Source: Myxocyprinus asiaticus (taxonomy: Eukaryota > Chordata > Actinopteri > Cypriniformes > Catostomidae). Taken from it: a DNA stretch of 64,000 nucleotides. Location of the stretch: NCBI RefSeq assembly GCF_019703515.2, contig NC_059349.1, positions 21,238,744 to 21,302,743 on the forward strand, in the 5' to 3' direction. The notes under the pieces are model-generated. The model did no database searches, had not been told where the DNA came from, and was given only the letters and a program-made list of their open reading frames with translations. The position numbers and the translations under genes were made by a program. Below are positions 36,801 through 47,484 of this stretch, in pieces (positions within the stretch are counted from its first letter, which is position 1; each line of letters starts with the position of its first letter).

Positions 36801-39800
36801 CTAAAACAGACATCTAGGTGTACGTGTGCTATCTGTCTGAACAGCTTCCCAATTATTATTTTTGACATTTTCTGTTTTTGTCTCCTCTTTTGTTTTTCAG
36901 ACAAAAAACGTTCTGGAAAAATTACGTGATAATTAATTTCTCACGTGAAATTGTGAGAAAACTTTTTTTTTAACGTTGTTGGTGGGGGATGCCTCTTGGC
37001 CAAAGATCTTGTAATTAGTCCACCTTGTCTGGGATCTGTTGTGTAGTATTGGCACTGCTACGACAAGAAACCTTGTTGTGTAAAATGAGCAGTGCAGCGA
37101 TTCAGGTAGTTTGACAGTTGTGTAACGAGAGCGCAGCTTATCCCTCACAGCCTAGTTTTCATTCACGTCAAAAATCAAAGATGGCGCTACTGTGAATAAG
37201 GTCTATACCAGCGGTCACCAATTAGCGGACCCCGATTGGTTTATTCCGGACCGCGAGACAACATGAAAACAGTTAACCCATCTCACAGTTTCTACACTTT
37301 AGGTTAGCAGCGCGACAAAACAACGGAGCTGTGAACACCGTAAGCTCTCCGGGGCGTAGATAGCACTGATCTTTCAGCGCTATATCCTTGAATATTTTTC
37401 TCTATCACCAAACAAGCTTCAATTATGCCCTTTCGCGCTCCGCACACACTGCCTCACTCCCTTGGCCCATGACATGAGGTGCCGCAAAGTAGAGCTGCAG
37501 ACGCAGTTATTTTAACGACAGCAGACCGTAGCAGAGAAAAACAGTGAGCAGGAATATAGATGGATACTGGCATCTTTTACTGCAGAAAACATTGTTTAAA
37601 AATTAAACAATCTTCATGTGTCTGATATGACACCGACCGTTCAGCTAAGCAAGGTTTGTGACAGGACAATTTATCGTGGTTCCAGAGCGCCTTTAGACTA
37701 GAAAAATCCCTATAAAATTAGCTTTATTAATCAACATGTTTCAAACCTATTGATTATAAACAGAGATTTTTGTTTACATTTTACATTCAGAGATTTCTAG
37801 CATGGAAGGCAAGAAAGGCAACCAAAACTTTGAAATTACGAGTTCTCTGCTGATGATGAATAACATTTCCATTATATGATAATCAGCCCATTTATACTTA
37901 AAGGTGCTATATGTAATATTTTTACTGTACTAAATCATAAAATGACCATAATATGTCATTAGAGAATTAGGAAACATGCCAAGTTGAAATACTGGCTTCT
38001 CTGATAACAATGCTACAGCCAGTATATTCTACTTTGAAGTTTCCATTCCGGGCCGGAATTTTTTTATGTTTTGGCCTGTGTGATCCCGCCCACTGCCCAC
38101 TCACCAACAGTATTTCGACACTGCCGGGTTGCCAGATTTGAACAAGTTTGCAGGCAAACAACACTGCGTGCTGCAGCTATGAAGCCTTTAAACGAACTGG
38201 ATCAGAGATAACAGATTCCACCCGACCTAAAAAGCCTCACCATCCGTCTAAAAACCACCATGACCAGAAGGGTAGTAAAACAAGGATAAATATTGGAGAT
38301 GCCTTTGGAAGATGGAGACAGCTTAAAGCCCAGAAATCCTTTAAAATGGATACTGAGTTGGCTAATTTGCGTGTCAACATTCTGGAAACCTGCATTGGCT
38401 TCGAGTCTGGGGCGGGGCAGACAGCTCTCCAATATTTTGAATTTGGACTGCAGTATGCATTTCAAACACTTGTTGTCAATCTTGCATATAGCACCTTTAA
38501 CTATAGCAAACAGTATTTTTAAACTGCATTATTTGCGTACATGTACATTGTTTGTTTGTAGATTTGCATTAAGGAAAATATAAAAATGGTTAATTAAAAC
38601 TTTTACATTACATATATTTTCTCTCGGGGGTTACCCCTGAACCCTCATATATTATCTTTTGTACTGTATAGATACACCGATTAGCCACAACATTAAAACC
38701 ACCTGCCTAATATTGTGTAGGTCCCCCTCATGCTGCCAAAACAGCGCCAAGCTGCATCTCAAAATAGCATTCTGAGATGCTATTCTTCTCATCCACAGTT
38801 GTACAATTGTAATCCAGGTTAGGGCTGGTTTGAGTATTTCTGGAACTGCTGATCTTCTGGGATTTTCACACACAACAGTCTCTAGAATTTACTCAGAATG
38901 GTGCCAAAAACAAAAAACATCCAGTGAGCGGCAGTTCTGCGGATGGAAACGCCTTGTTGATGAGAGAGGTCAACAGAGAATGGCCAGACAGGTTTGAACT
39001 GACAAAGTCTACAGTAACTCAGATAACCACTCTGTACAATTGTGGTGAGAAGAATAGTATCTCAGAGCGGTATTTTGAGATGTGGGTTGGCGCTGTTTTG
39101 GTGGCATGAGGGGGACCTACACAATATTAGGCAGGTGATTTTAATGTTGTGGCTGATCAGTGTATAGGCCTATATATAATTTGTAGAAGTTCCTCCATAG
39201 TCCACTACTTTGGTTGTCTTTGGGCCACAAGGTCCTCCTTCTTGCCCAGTTATTAAGAGCCTGACTGTTGATTTATGTATTTTTTATTTTACAAAGTAGG
39301 CTACTATTGCTGCCAACTTGGAAATGTAATATAACTATTAAAAAAAAATTGCATTTCTTACACATTGTCATTAGTCAGAATGGCTACGATATGAAACAAG
39401 TTATCGTTGTTCCGAAATTTGGTAGGATGGAAATGTCGAGACCAGACCTTAATTGAATACCCCTGGTCTATACTCTCACCTTTGCCTTCTTAAGAACCTC
39501 CAGACCCTCAATCTTCCCAATCCGACAATGGACTAGATCCACATCCTAAATGAATAAGACAAAATAAAAAACAGTGGGGGGGGGGAAAAAAACCTCACTG
39601 AAAAACTAAAATTCATTCAAGTCACCTCTTCATCTGGATCTAAGGTTATTGTGTCCATGTCAACTGGTGATTCCTCTGGTACTGAAAGAGGAAGCGAAAG
39701 AGGCGAGTTATACCTTTAGAAAATAAAGATCTTTTCATTTATTTGTTTCTTCACATTGCATAGAACTCTAATGAAATGTCTGCAGTGGTCTCACCAGTCG

Positions 39801-40681
39801 AAGGCGCTTGTAGGGAGTCAACCTCACCATTGAAACTCTTCCTCTTGGTCTCATCATCTCCAGATTCCTCAGACTCACCCCTCCTGTCAACTATAAATAC
39901 ATGATATTAAATAGTAAGGACCCATAGCACAAATCTAAATGTGCTAATGCGAAATGAATCACCAACTTGCTTACAGGAAGCCATGAAACTCCTAATAATG
40001 GAATTAAGCTGCTGATGCTTCTGTCTGGAGCAAATAGTGCGTTATCACGTACTTTATCGTACTTAAATTAATCTGAAAGAACGATTTAAGCCTTCAACCA
40101 TTAAATGAACATAATGCTGCTGTTCAAGCCCATCCCACACACACACCCTGATTCCAGCAGCACAAGCATGCTAGCAAACTTAGCTGATCCAGCAGCTGGA
40201 AACAAACAGAAGCATCGAGAAAAACCCGAACATTCATTCACTCTTATAATTTACCCATCTGAACAAGTGACATTTTGACTGATAAAGTGAGCTATATTAG
40301 CTAACCAGCAAGGTGTGTTGGCATTGACGCCCTGCACATTACTGTACACACTGTTAAAAAGAGATAAGTGGAAAATAACAGGATTTAAAGACACGCATAA
40401 GAGACATCTAGACAGTAAATTCAGCTTTAATCGCTATTTCATAGAAGTACACTGTTAGAATAGCTTCAGTTAGCTGTGTATGAAACGTAAACAACCACAC
40501 ATATTACAGTCTGAATGAATGGTAAGAGGAAAATTACATTTGAACAGTAAATAAAATATAAAACCCCAGCTCGCATTCAAAGGCTAAGTAGAAAGAATAA
40601 CCACTCCTTTACCGTGCATCCACAGAAAAAAGTGAGCTCACCTTCCATCTCTTGAGGCTCTCCGACAGATAAGGTCGCCAT
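24853..40681 (-). CDS. ppp1r7: Protein phosphatase 1 regulatory subunit 7 (SDS22), 10 coding exons
   Basis: Exons in order: 40642-40681, 39795-39890, 39626-39681, 39480-39545, 34663-34793, 34297-34459, 34064-34180, 33867-33971, 33456-33542, 24853-25029. Phases join cleanly to about 345 codons (human 360). The family is a leucine-rich-repeat partner of PP1 catalytic subunits, acting in PP1 assembly and mitosis. The N-terminal 64 residues are acidic and low in complexity. From about residue 66 to 300 there are tandem 22-residue SDS22-type repeats (for example [20 protein letters not shown] and [20 protein letters not shown]). The last exon encodes the C-terminal LRR cap ending [10 protein letters not shown]. 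Intron 4 (34794-39479) and intron 9 (25030-33455) are swollen by transposons; the other introns are small. The 3' UTR probably extends towards base 23590, where a minus-strand AATAAA sits. The gene looks intact. Confidence 0.97.
25030..26513. other. PPP1R7 intron 9, 5'-most unresolved part
   Basis: No coding exon or complete mobile element recognised. Several short frames lack any family resemblance. Confidence 0.35.
26516..27693 (-). mobile_element. Tc1/mariner element, second family
   Basis: 1178 bp, bounded by TA on both sides. Inverted ends CACTGCCTGGTCAAAAAA and TTTTTTGGCCAGGCAGTG. It contains a broken transposase on the minus strand and lies in PPP1R7 intron 9. Confidence 0.92.
26598..27570 (-). 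pseudogene. Tc1 transposase, inactivated (second family)
   Basis: Three frames together cover a Tc1 transposase. 27570-27202 has the N-terminal helix-turn-helix ([20 protein letters not shown]). 27232-27005 has the first catalytic region. 26786-26598 is the C-terminus. The first catalytic position reads WSNE (Asn, codon 27083-27085) and the catalytic Glu reads Asp in KPIDSLW (codon 26703-26705), so two triad residues are lost as well as the frame. Confidence 0.88.
28025..28376. repeat. Dispersed repeat, copy A (uninterrupted relative of 43671-45732)
   Basis: Shares GCAAACAAAAATGTGTCCAC and the right end AATTGCTTACAGCACC with the copy in the GK5 intron. Here the run CATTTTGCACGTTCTCATAG is continuous, giving the pre-insertion form of the solo-LTR site at 43851. 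The left inverted end is missing or decayed. Confidence 0.75.
28584..29318. mobile_element. Element with ~105-bp inverted arms flanking a coding fragment
   Basis: Left arm 28584-28693 (with GTGATATTTTGAAATGTACC) and right arm 29209-29318 are inverted copies at high identity. Between them is a coding-like segment at 28728-29201. No target duplication is obvious, so the superfamily is not assigned. Confidence 0.7.
28728..29201 (+). pseudogene. Coding fragment inside the inverted-arm element
   Basis: A readable frame containing [19 protein letters not shown], then TGA at 28919-28921, then on in frame as [20 protein letters not shown] and [20 protein letters not shown]. It has the look of a conserved repeat-borne protein; I have the impression of similar sequences in dispersed elements of other animals but cannot name the family. 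No start codon context or complete domain. Confidence 0.55.
29319..30194. other. Intronic stretch without recognised features
   Basis: AT-rich PPP1R7 intron 9 sequence with a purine tract at about 29920-29950. Nothing else supported. Confidence 0.35.
30195..30616 (+). mobile_element. tRNA-derived SINE, copy A
   Basis: The head GGGGGCCTGGGTAGCTCAG has a Pol III A box (TAGCTCAGCGAG, 30206-30217) and B box (GAGTTCGAATCC, 30249-30260). The body shares CCAGCCAGGTCTCCTAAGCA with two copies in the GK5 intron and ends in a short A-rich tail. Flanking ATAACACAGATTTTT / ATAACAGATTTTT is an imperfect target duplication. Confidence 0.88.
30617..31239. other. Intronic stretch without recognised features
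   Basis: PPP1R7 intron 9 sequence between the SINE and a Tc1 remnant; a short (CAGA)n run at about 31223-31236. Confidence 0.35.
31240..31762. mobile_element. Internally deleted Tc1 element, copy 1
   Basis: Ends TAGTACTCTGCAAAAGTCTT and AAGTTTTGCAAAGCACTG are inverted. Between them, near 31390-31460, survives the C-terminal transposase region (CCACAGAGCCCCCCACTG, the PQSPD stretch). A sister remnant is at 59600-59958. The next Tc1 starts within 5 bp of its end. Confidence 0.8.
31767..33238 (+). mobile_element. Tc1/mariner element, third family, nearly complete
   Basis: 1472 bp with inverted ends TAAACTCAGCAAAAAAGAAA and TTTTTTTGCTGAGTTTA. It contains a transposase gene on the plus strand with few lesions, so it is the youngest-looking Tc1 copy here. 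It lies in PPP1R7 intron 9. Confidence 0.93.
32046..33039 (+). pseudogene. Tc1 transposase with two nonsense codons and a frameshift
   Basis: A 249-codon frame opens at 32046 ([20 protein letters not shown]): two N-terminal helix-turn-helix regions (about residues 1-110), then the DDE fold with Asp146 (FTDKSRF) and Asp235 (LQHDNATSH). TAA follows at 32793-32795 and TAG at 32820-32822. The same frame then shows NPIEHVW with the catalytic Glu at 270, which restores DD34E spacing. A further stop and frame change near 32880 precede the C-terminal frame, which ends at 33039. All three catalytic residues are present. Confidence 0.93.
34962..37203. mobile_element. DNA element with ~70-bp imperfect terminal inverted repeats
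   Basis: Left end GACCTTATTCACATCAGCG (34962) pairs with right end CGCTACTGTGAATAAGGTC (to 37203); similarity continues through CTTTGATTTTTGA and CTGTGARGGATA. The superfamily is not recognised and no clear duplication is visible. It hosts the hAT-like element at 35520-36524 and a second inverted pair at about 36612-36835 (TAGCACACGTACA / TGTACGTGTGCTA). It lies in PPP1R7 intron 4. Confidence 0.75.
35520..36524. mobile_element. hAT-like element with a degenerate transposase fragment
   Basis: 1005 bp. Ends TAGAGCTGTCAGAATT and AAATCGACTGACAGCACTA. The 8-bp duplication is CAAATAAT (35512-35519) / CAAATAAA (36525-36532). An internal plus-strand frame at 36040-36264 contains [16 protein letters not shown], resembling the conserved VEDxGFxxLM stretch of hAT/ZBED transposases. 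A (CA)n microsatellite lies at 35697-35719. Confidence 0.8.
37898..38500. mobile_element. TTAA-flanked MITE with a transposon-protein fragment
   Basis: TTAA at both borders. Inverted ends AAAGGTGCTATATGTAA and TTGCATATAGCACCTT. An internal plus-strand frame (38148-38522) includes [20 protein letters not shown], resembling the F-x-RWRxL...LK-x-D-x-ELA stretch seen in proteins of some fish DNA transposons (ISL2EU/Harbinger-like, tentative). Confidence 0.7.
38669..39166. mobile_element. Palindromic TA-type MITE
   Basis: About 498 bp, almost fully self-complementary. Left ATTAGCCACAACATTAAAAC and right TTTTAATGTTGTGGCTGAT; GTAGGTCCCCCTCATG mirrors CATGAGGGGGACCTAC. TA borders fit a Tc1-type origin. 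Nested in the hAT element at 37209. Confidence 0.88.
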
Positions 40682-42943
40682 TTTCCACTAGACCCGCCTA
40701 CTTCACAGGATGATTGACACTTGCACCTACCAATGGTGAAATAGAACGTTTCCCTATGCACATGCACTATAAATAATTATGATTACGGGAAAGGGAAACA
40801 AGAATGGTTCTTCTGAGAATAATTACACATACCATAAATGTTAGTTTTATCACTATGTCTTGTTCGTACATATTTTACCATTTTAAATACTTTAATTCAG
40901 GCTCGGCTTTAACCTATTGCAGGCCAAGGACCACATACTACACATTATATAAAATCGAGTGATGCATTTTAATTCTTAAATGCATGGGATATTTATAACA
41001 CTTACATATTCTGGTCTTTAGAGACCCAGCATGTATATCTATCAATGGTTCTACAAAATGCCCAGATAGTGTCACATTTTCTAAATATTTTCAAGACAAC
41101 TGGAAAATAATAGAATAAAATAGATCTTGATACATTTTGATGTTTTTATTTTTTCATATATCAAAGAGAAAATGTAACAAATCAGGACAAATCTAGAACA
41201 GGATTCGTTACTTTCACGCTGAAATTTCCTGAGATGCAACTGGCTGTCAAACACATATTGAGCTACACAAAGTAAATAGATACGTAAAAACACGTAAGCT
41301 ACACATAAGATACACACAGTCCGCACATAAGCTACACAAGTATTTTTTCAGGCACTTGTTGAGTCTAAATAGATGCTCAACTTACAATATTTCAGTAGTA
41401 CACCCAAATGACAACAGTCATATCATACTGGTCATGTGTTGTACTTGCTATAGTTAACTTCCATGTTTTTTCTTCATCAAATAGCAATGTCTAATGTAAA
41501 TCAAGTCAATCACTGAAACAACAGTCCCACCTTAAGTAAGAAATTGCATGTATAACAAAAGAATAGCCAAACATAAACAATATGCGTGATGACATGATTT
41601 TGGTGTGATAAAATCACTTACTAACCTTTTCTGTGTAAAGTTATAACCAATTTTACAACTTCATTGCCATGACGATGTCAACAAACTCTAAAACGACTGT
41701 AAAAATGACATTTTAAACAATTTTACAGCTCAAATAACACATGAGTTTCAACAGAGGAATGAATGTAACTGCTTTTATAAAATAAGTTTCACATTTCTGC
41801 CTTTAAACACTCAAACAATTGGCTCCATTCACTTCATTTTCTCTGTGTCAATTAAACACCTTGGCACTAGCAGTACAAATGTACAATTATTTATTTGCAT
41901 GACAAAACACACAAGCTGGCACTGAAATGGCAAATTTAAAATGTATTTAAACAACTAATTTAACATGTTGACATCAAATGTGGCATGATGTTTACAGTTC
42001 TTTAACAGTATATTATACTGCATGCCTGTTCTTTCTGTAAGATCATGATGACATTCTAGCATGTTAATAGTTTCACAGTAATTTATTCACTACAGTTGAA
42101 TGCATAATTTAAAACCATTACAAAATCTAGTCCTTCAGGTAACAAGTTGTCCATGTTTGCAGCATTCTACAGTAGTTTTGTATTAAGAGGTACATTTAAT
42201 ATTAACACATTTAACCTACAAAATGTCAAGACTACATTTCCAATTAGAAAATATCAACTAAAATTACAAGAAAATGACAAAACGCATTAATAAAATGCTT
42301 TTATAAATTGCCATACACTACTAATGGGTGGACAATAAGTGTTAACTATGAACAGCATGAATTAAAAAAAATGTCAGACAAAGTATTAAGTTTCAATTAC
42401 TCACATTTATGTAAACAACACTGATCACATACCATTACAATATTCCTTTTGGGTGAGAAGATGTCAAATGGGAGATGAGTAACCGAGTTACCTCAATGAG
42501 GGCATAACAAGGATCTTGTGTACAAGCTCCACAATAAGGCACACAGCAAGTTAAATAAAAACAATCACCCGTTCAACAATACCATTTCAAAAAAATACAG
42601 TAGTTAGATAAAGGCAGTGATTGAATTTAAGTGCCTAACTGACGATCAACGATTGGCAAAATCAAAATACTACATCTACCTTTTGTTCTAAAAAGAACTG
42701 TAATGCAGCCTGCCAACTAGTCATAATAACACCACTAGATTCACAACTTTCAGACTTAAATTTGCAAAGTTTGTGATCAGGCAAAATTCATAAACAATGA
42801 CTAGCCGTTGATGTGCTCCAGTTTAGAAATTCATGCTATTCAAGTGTTTTTCTCAGTTAGAAACATGCTACTCTTAAGAATTGCCCCACAACAGTGCACA
42901 GGGAGTTAGTCTTCTACAGAGCAATGGCTTGTATTCTAGTTAA
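40682..42943. other. PPP1R7 promoter region and GK5 3' flank
   Basis: 2.3 kb between two tandem minus-strand genes. The PPP1R7 ATG sits in AAAATGGCGACC, a YY1-like context. A minus-strand AATAAA (near 41143) is a possible GK5 polyadenylation signal. The rest is AT-rich and I see no gene or repeat ends. Confidence 0.45.
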
Positions 42944-45900
42944 TCAGGGCTGATTGTACCAGTGCATGGACCGCTGAAGAGCCCTCTCCCAGCTCTGCAG
43001 TACACCTCTGTATTGTCCTCCCTTGTCCCCTTCTGCTTTACTCCTTTGAGGTAGGAAAAGTTGGTCAGTGCTCTGAAGCTTCTTGAGCTCCTCTTGGTTC
43101 CTCCAGAAGCCTAAGACAATTCAGAATAGGACAGTAGAAGTCACTCCACATGTGGCACCTTAGAGAAATATATTCTTTACCACACATCAGATTAATCTTA
43201 AAGTAGGACTAACTACTTAAATCCTCTGTTGAAATATATGCCTGAAAAGTATGACGTGTTTCAAATAATAAAGTCCTCAAACATATGTAATAAACAATAG
43301 GGATGTGCTATGGTTGTTGACTAATCAACTAGTCGATTAGTGTGGTAGACCACATTAATATTTTTAGTAGTGGCGTTTTTAACTGGAGACACAATTCTCA
43401 AATTAATTGAGAGACGCAACTTCTTCGAGAGCATGTATATGAATAAAAGTCAGCATGGTAAAACCTTCTGCAAGAAGTTTTGTCTCTAATGCTTTAGACT
43501 TAGTCTTTTCATTTGCTGTTGTTACAGCAATCAAAGTGCCGAATCAACAATACATTTCAACAGGATCACTGTCGGACGTTAAATCCTCTGCTGTGAGTAA
43601 CGTTCCCGTATTTGTGAGGTGCCTTATAGAGATTAAAGTCTTTTGCTGATTTTGTCTGAAACGACTTAAAGTTGCTGTAAGTGATTTTTTCATGGAAAGG
43701 TATGCAAAAATTTTTCCTACTCCCTGAAAGAAATTAATGAAATAAGTGCCCTGAAATATCTCACCGTTCTCTTTGATGACTGTAGACTCAGTAAACAGCA
43801 AACAAAAATGTGTCCACGGTAAATGACGCGTTCTGCCTGTCAGTCATTTTGCACTGTAAGACTGGCACAAAATTGTCTGCATCACTTCCGGTAAAAGTCA
43901 AAGAACTCTGCGAGAACCAACGTCATAAAACCCTCACCCAGAAGACATCTCCACCCGAGACAATGCACCCCACCGATTAGGGACCATAAAACGCAAATCA
44001 CACTCTCATCTGTTATCTCTCTCTCACCTCAGGTCACTTTAAGGACACCAGAAAACTAAGTTATGACTTATCCTGTTGTGTAATGTAAAAGGTTTTCTGA
44101 TCATACATGTTTGGTATCATTCAAGAGGTCTCAGTGCAACTGGTAAAAACAGTCTCATTCCCTTTCAGCAAAGTCAAATCACAAGTAAGATTTAAGAACT
44201 TAGTAAAATACTGTTTTCTATCAGGGGCATGACCCGTCCCAGATCTCTCACAGAGACCAGATGCTGTATACGGATTAGGTACATTCTTTGTAAACATAAA
44301 TGCAAGCTTCAAAGAACTTGCTTGCAACCTCCTAAATTGTAAAACCAAATCCTGTATAAAATCAAACATATACATCTTAAATAACAATAGAATCGTTTGG
44401 TATTTAAACAGAGATGACAAAGGAATCAGGGTCTCTGTAGCCAGATGACACACACAGAAAACATTGCATGTAATTTTTTCTCTACCAGGTAATTGCAATT
44501 TGAATTTCTTATTTTTGGTAAACGTTTGAATGGAATGCAACTTTAATTATATTTCACTGATAGCTTTGAGTTTGATTTATTATTTTAATTGGATTGTTTG
44601 AATGTATTACTATTACCTGGTAAATAAATTGTTACATTTGAGTTTATTCTGATTTACTCTGAAACTACTGTCTTTAGTAGATTACGTTAAGTCCATGTTT
44701 CCGCAAATCTACAACTAGGTTAGTAGCGGACTAAAGCTCAGTTCTGAGTGGAGCATGAAGCACACCGACTGAGACTTTAGAGCTCCGACTAACAAATTGG
44801 CATTACTTCTAGTGTACTTAGAGTGTACAGGCTCGATATGGAATTTCCATTTAGGACATGAAGTTGTCGACCAAGCCTAAATAGGGTGAAGTCTAAACCT
44901 CTGGTTATTGTAATATTTTCTAGCTAAATGTACATAGGAAACTATGGCATGATTATATAAAGTTATTTTAACTTAAGTATTGTTGGTCTATCTTTGTAAA
45001 TTTAGTGGTCATGACCTCTGGTTAGAAATAATGTTACTCTAATTAAGTGTTTACTATTTAAGGGGACTAAACAAAATAATTTTAAATAAAAGGGCAGCGT
45101 GAGCAGCCATCTAATTAGTATTTAGTCAATTACTGTTTTAATGACCAATACTGCCATATTTGTGACCGTGAGATCCGTGTACACGGCCGGCGCAAGACTC
45201 TCCAAGCGACAGGAATCTGAATGAACAAGTACAATATAAAATAGAGTTAAATATGATGATCAAATGTTAAACCAAATTTAATAATAATAATTAAGATTAG
45301 AACATTAATATATCCTTGGAAACTTTTATAATTGGAGACAGATAAAATAAACGGGGATCATAAAATGAATAATATAGTTATTTAATTGGAACAAAATAAC
45401 AAACTTAATGCGCACAAAAAGACAGAACACGCAGGAGACCTTCAGCCATGCCATTGGATGCCGCTATTGGACCAGTGGGTGGCCCCTTACAGCACGTTCT
45501 CATAGTATTGTAGCTGCAGCGAATTATTGAGGCATAATGCATTTTTGTGCCATGTTATTAATAACAGTTTTCAGCTGAGGGCGCTATTTTACTACTGTTG
45601 TTTTTAACAACCGTTCAGTTCTCAATAAAGCTCATTTTGGTATCTTTGGAGTGCGGGTTTTGGAAAGAGGGGGTGGCTTATCCAATGGCTCGGTCTCGTG
45701 GAAGTAGAACGACTGAAATTGCTTACAGCACCTTTAAATAGTTGCAGTAAAAAGGCAGCCATCTACGTTGCAAGTAAATCATTCGCATATATGACTAAAC
45801 TTCACGCTATGTGACTAAAATATGTCTGTTATTAGCCACTGGCTAGTACATATTCAGATTTCACTCATCAGTGATTGAGTGGTGTAGTGGCGAAGAACCA

Positions 45901-47449
45901 AGATCCTTTTACTGAATAAAGCCTGGTTTATACTTCGGAAGAACCCAAACTTTTTTCTCCTGGACGAACTAAAGCACCTAAGGCTGTTCGATTCCAAAAA
46001 TTTGGGAATCGACTCCTATTCCTAGTTTTGGAATCGATTCCAAGAATCGATTTGAGACTCATATTTTGATTCTTTTTCGATTCCGAAAAAAACGGGAGGT
46101 AAGGTTAAATCTCATAATAAACAGCTCACTACAAAGTGTTCTTTGCACTATTTATAATAGCATGAATGACATTTACTATTAGTAGGTCCATTCTAAAATT
46201 AAATCAGGGCCTCTATGCACATAAAGGATGATGCTTCAATCCCATGAGATAATTTTGAGGGAAGTTAGAGTAGATGCGGCTGTATTTCGAAGAACTACCG
46301 AAAATAGTCTCAAAAGCACCATTTAAGCTACAATGAAATTGTCTATAACCCACGAGTTCTTGTTTAGAAAGGTTTAAATTATAATGTACAGTAATTGCCC
46401 TCTACCATTTGTACACTTGTTGGGCCTCATGTATTCAGACAGAAGACAAAGGCAGGCCTAACAGTCATAAAAACATAACTCAAGCCACCACCTTCTAAGT
46501 TGTAAATTTTACTGATAAAAATCGCACCAAAATCAAACAAAGGGAGTACAAAACAGACTACAAATCCATGAAGCCTTGCTCACTAAAGGATCGAATTCTC
46601 AACTCCTATTGGATGAGGCACACAACAGAACGTCCCTCAAACATGACATCATCAGGAGTTTAAATAATTCTGAAATGCTTCCAGAATTCGCTTCCAGCGA
46701 CTTAGTTCACCGAATACGGACGTAGCTTTTTGCTGCTCTCTTTGCTGACTTGAAACTGTGGCCATACAATCTCCATCTCGCTGGATGAGTTGAGATTACT
46801 CTGTGTTCAACCGAACACTCTAACAGATCCGAAGGAGACCGCCGAGCAATTCGCATCTTCACCCGTTTGCCTACAGAAGTGAAGAGATTAAAGATTTCTC
46901 TTCCATCTTCAATCAAGTCGACATTTCTGAGTTCTCCGCCAGCCCGCCGAGAATCAACAGCCGTACCGCCCGCCGACAGAGCGAGGAAACGGCCTCCCGT
47001 CATCACCCGAGCCTCAAGGAACCGGGTCGGAGTTAAAGGACGGAGGAAAACACATTCTACCTGTGTCCTCATGCGATTCAAGTAAGAGGTTTACGTCTGG
47101 GCAGAGATAGAATATTATAGTGTGTTATTCTTGTGTTTCAAGGTTTTTGCTTGTACAGTTTACGGACCGCCATGTCCGCTCATTATTAATACTCAGGGTA
47201 TTAATTATCACGAATTTGTTTTGCTGTATTGTGGTCCAACCAAATTGGATTGTTGTGCATTTTCGCCATCGCGGGTGAGACAGAAACTGAGTTCATCCAT
47301 TAAAGAGTCAAATAACGCAGGACTTTTACGAGCCCCGCTCGTAAAACCGTGTCTCTGAGTGATGAACACGGCTGCTTTATCTCCAACTATCGTGAAATCA
47401 GCTTTCGGGCTGTCACTTAATCATCTCTCTCTCTCTCACTAACCACACT

Positions 47450-47484
<35 letters not shown>

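Larger units (their letters stand above)
37209..39465. mobile_element. hAT element with perfect target duplication beside a PPP1R7 splice donor
   Basis: 2257 bp. Left end CAGCGGTCACCAATTAGC, right end TTAATTGAATACCCCTG. Exact 8-bp duplication GTCTATAC at 37201-37208 and 39466-39473. No transposase. Two smaller MITEs are nested inside (37898-38500 and 38669-39166). The right duplication lies 6 nt inside intron 4 from the exon 4 donor at 39480. Confidence 0.9.
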
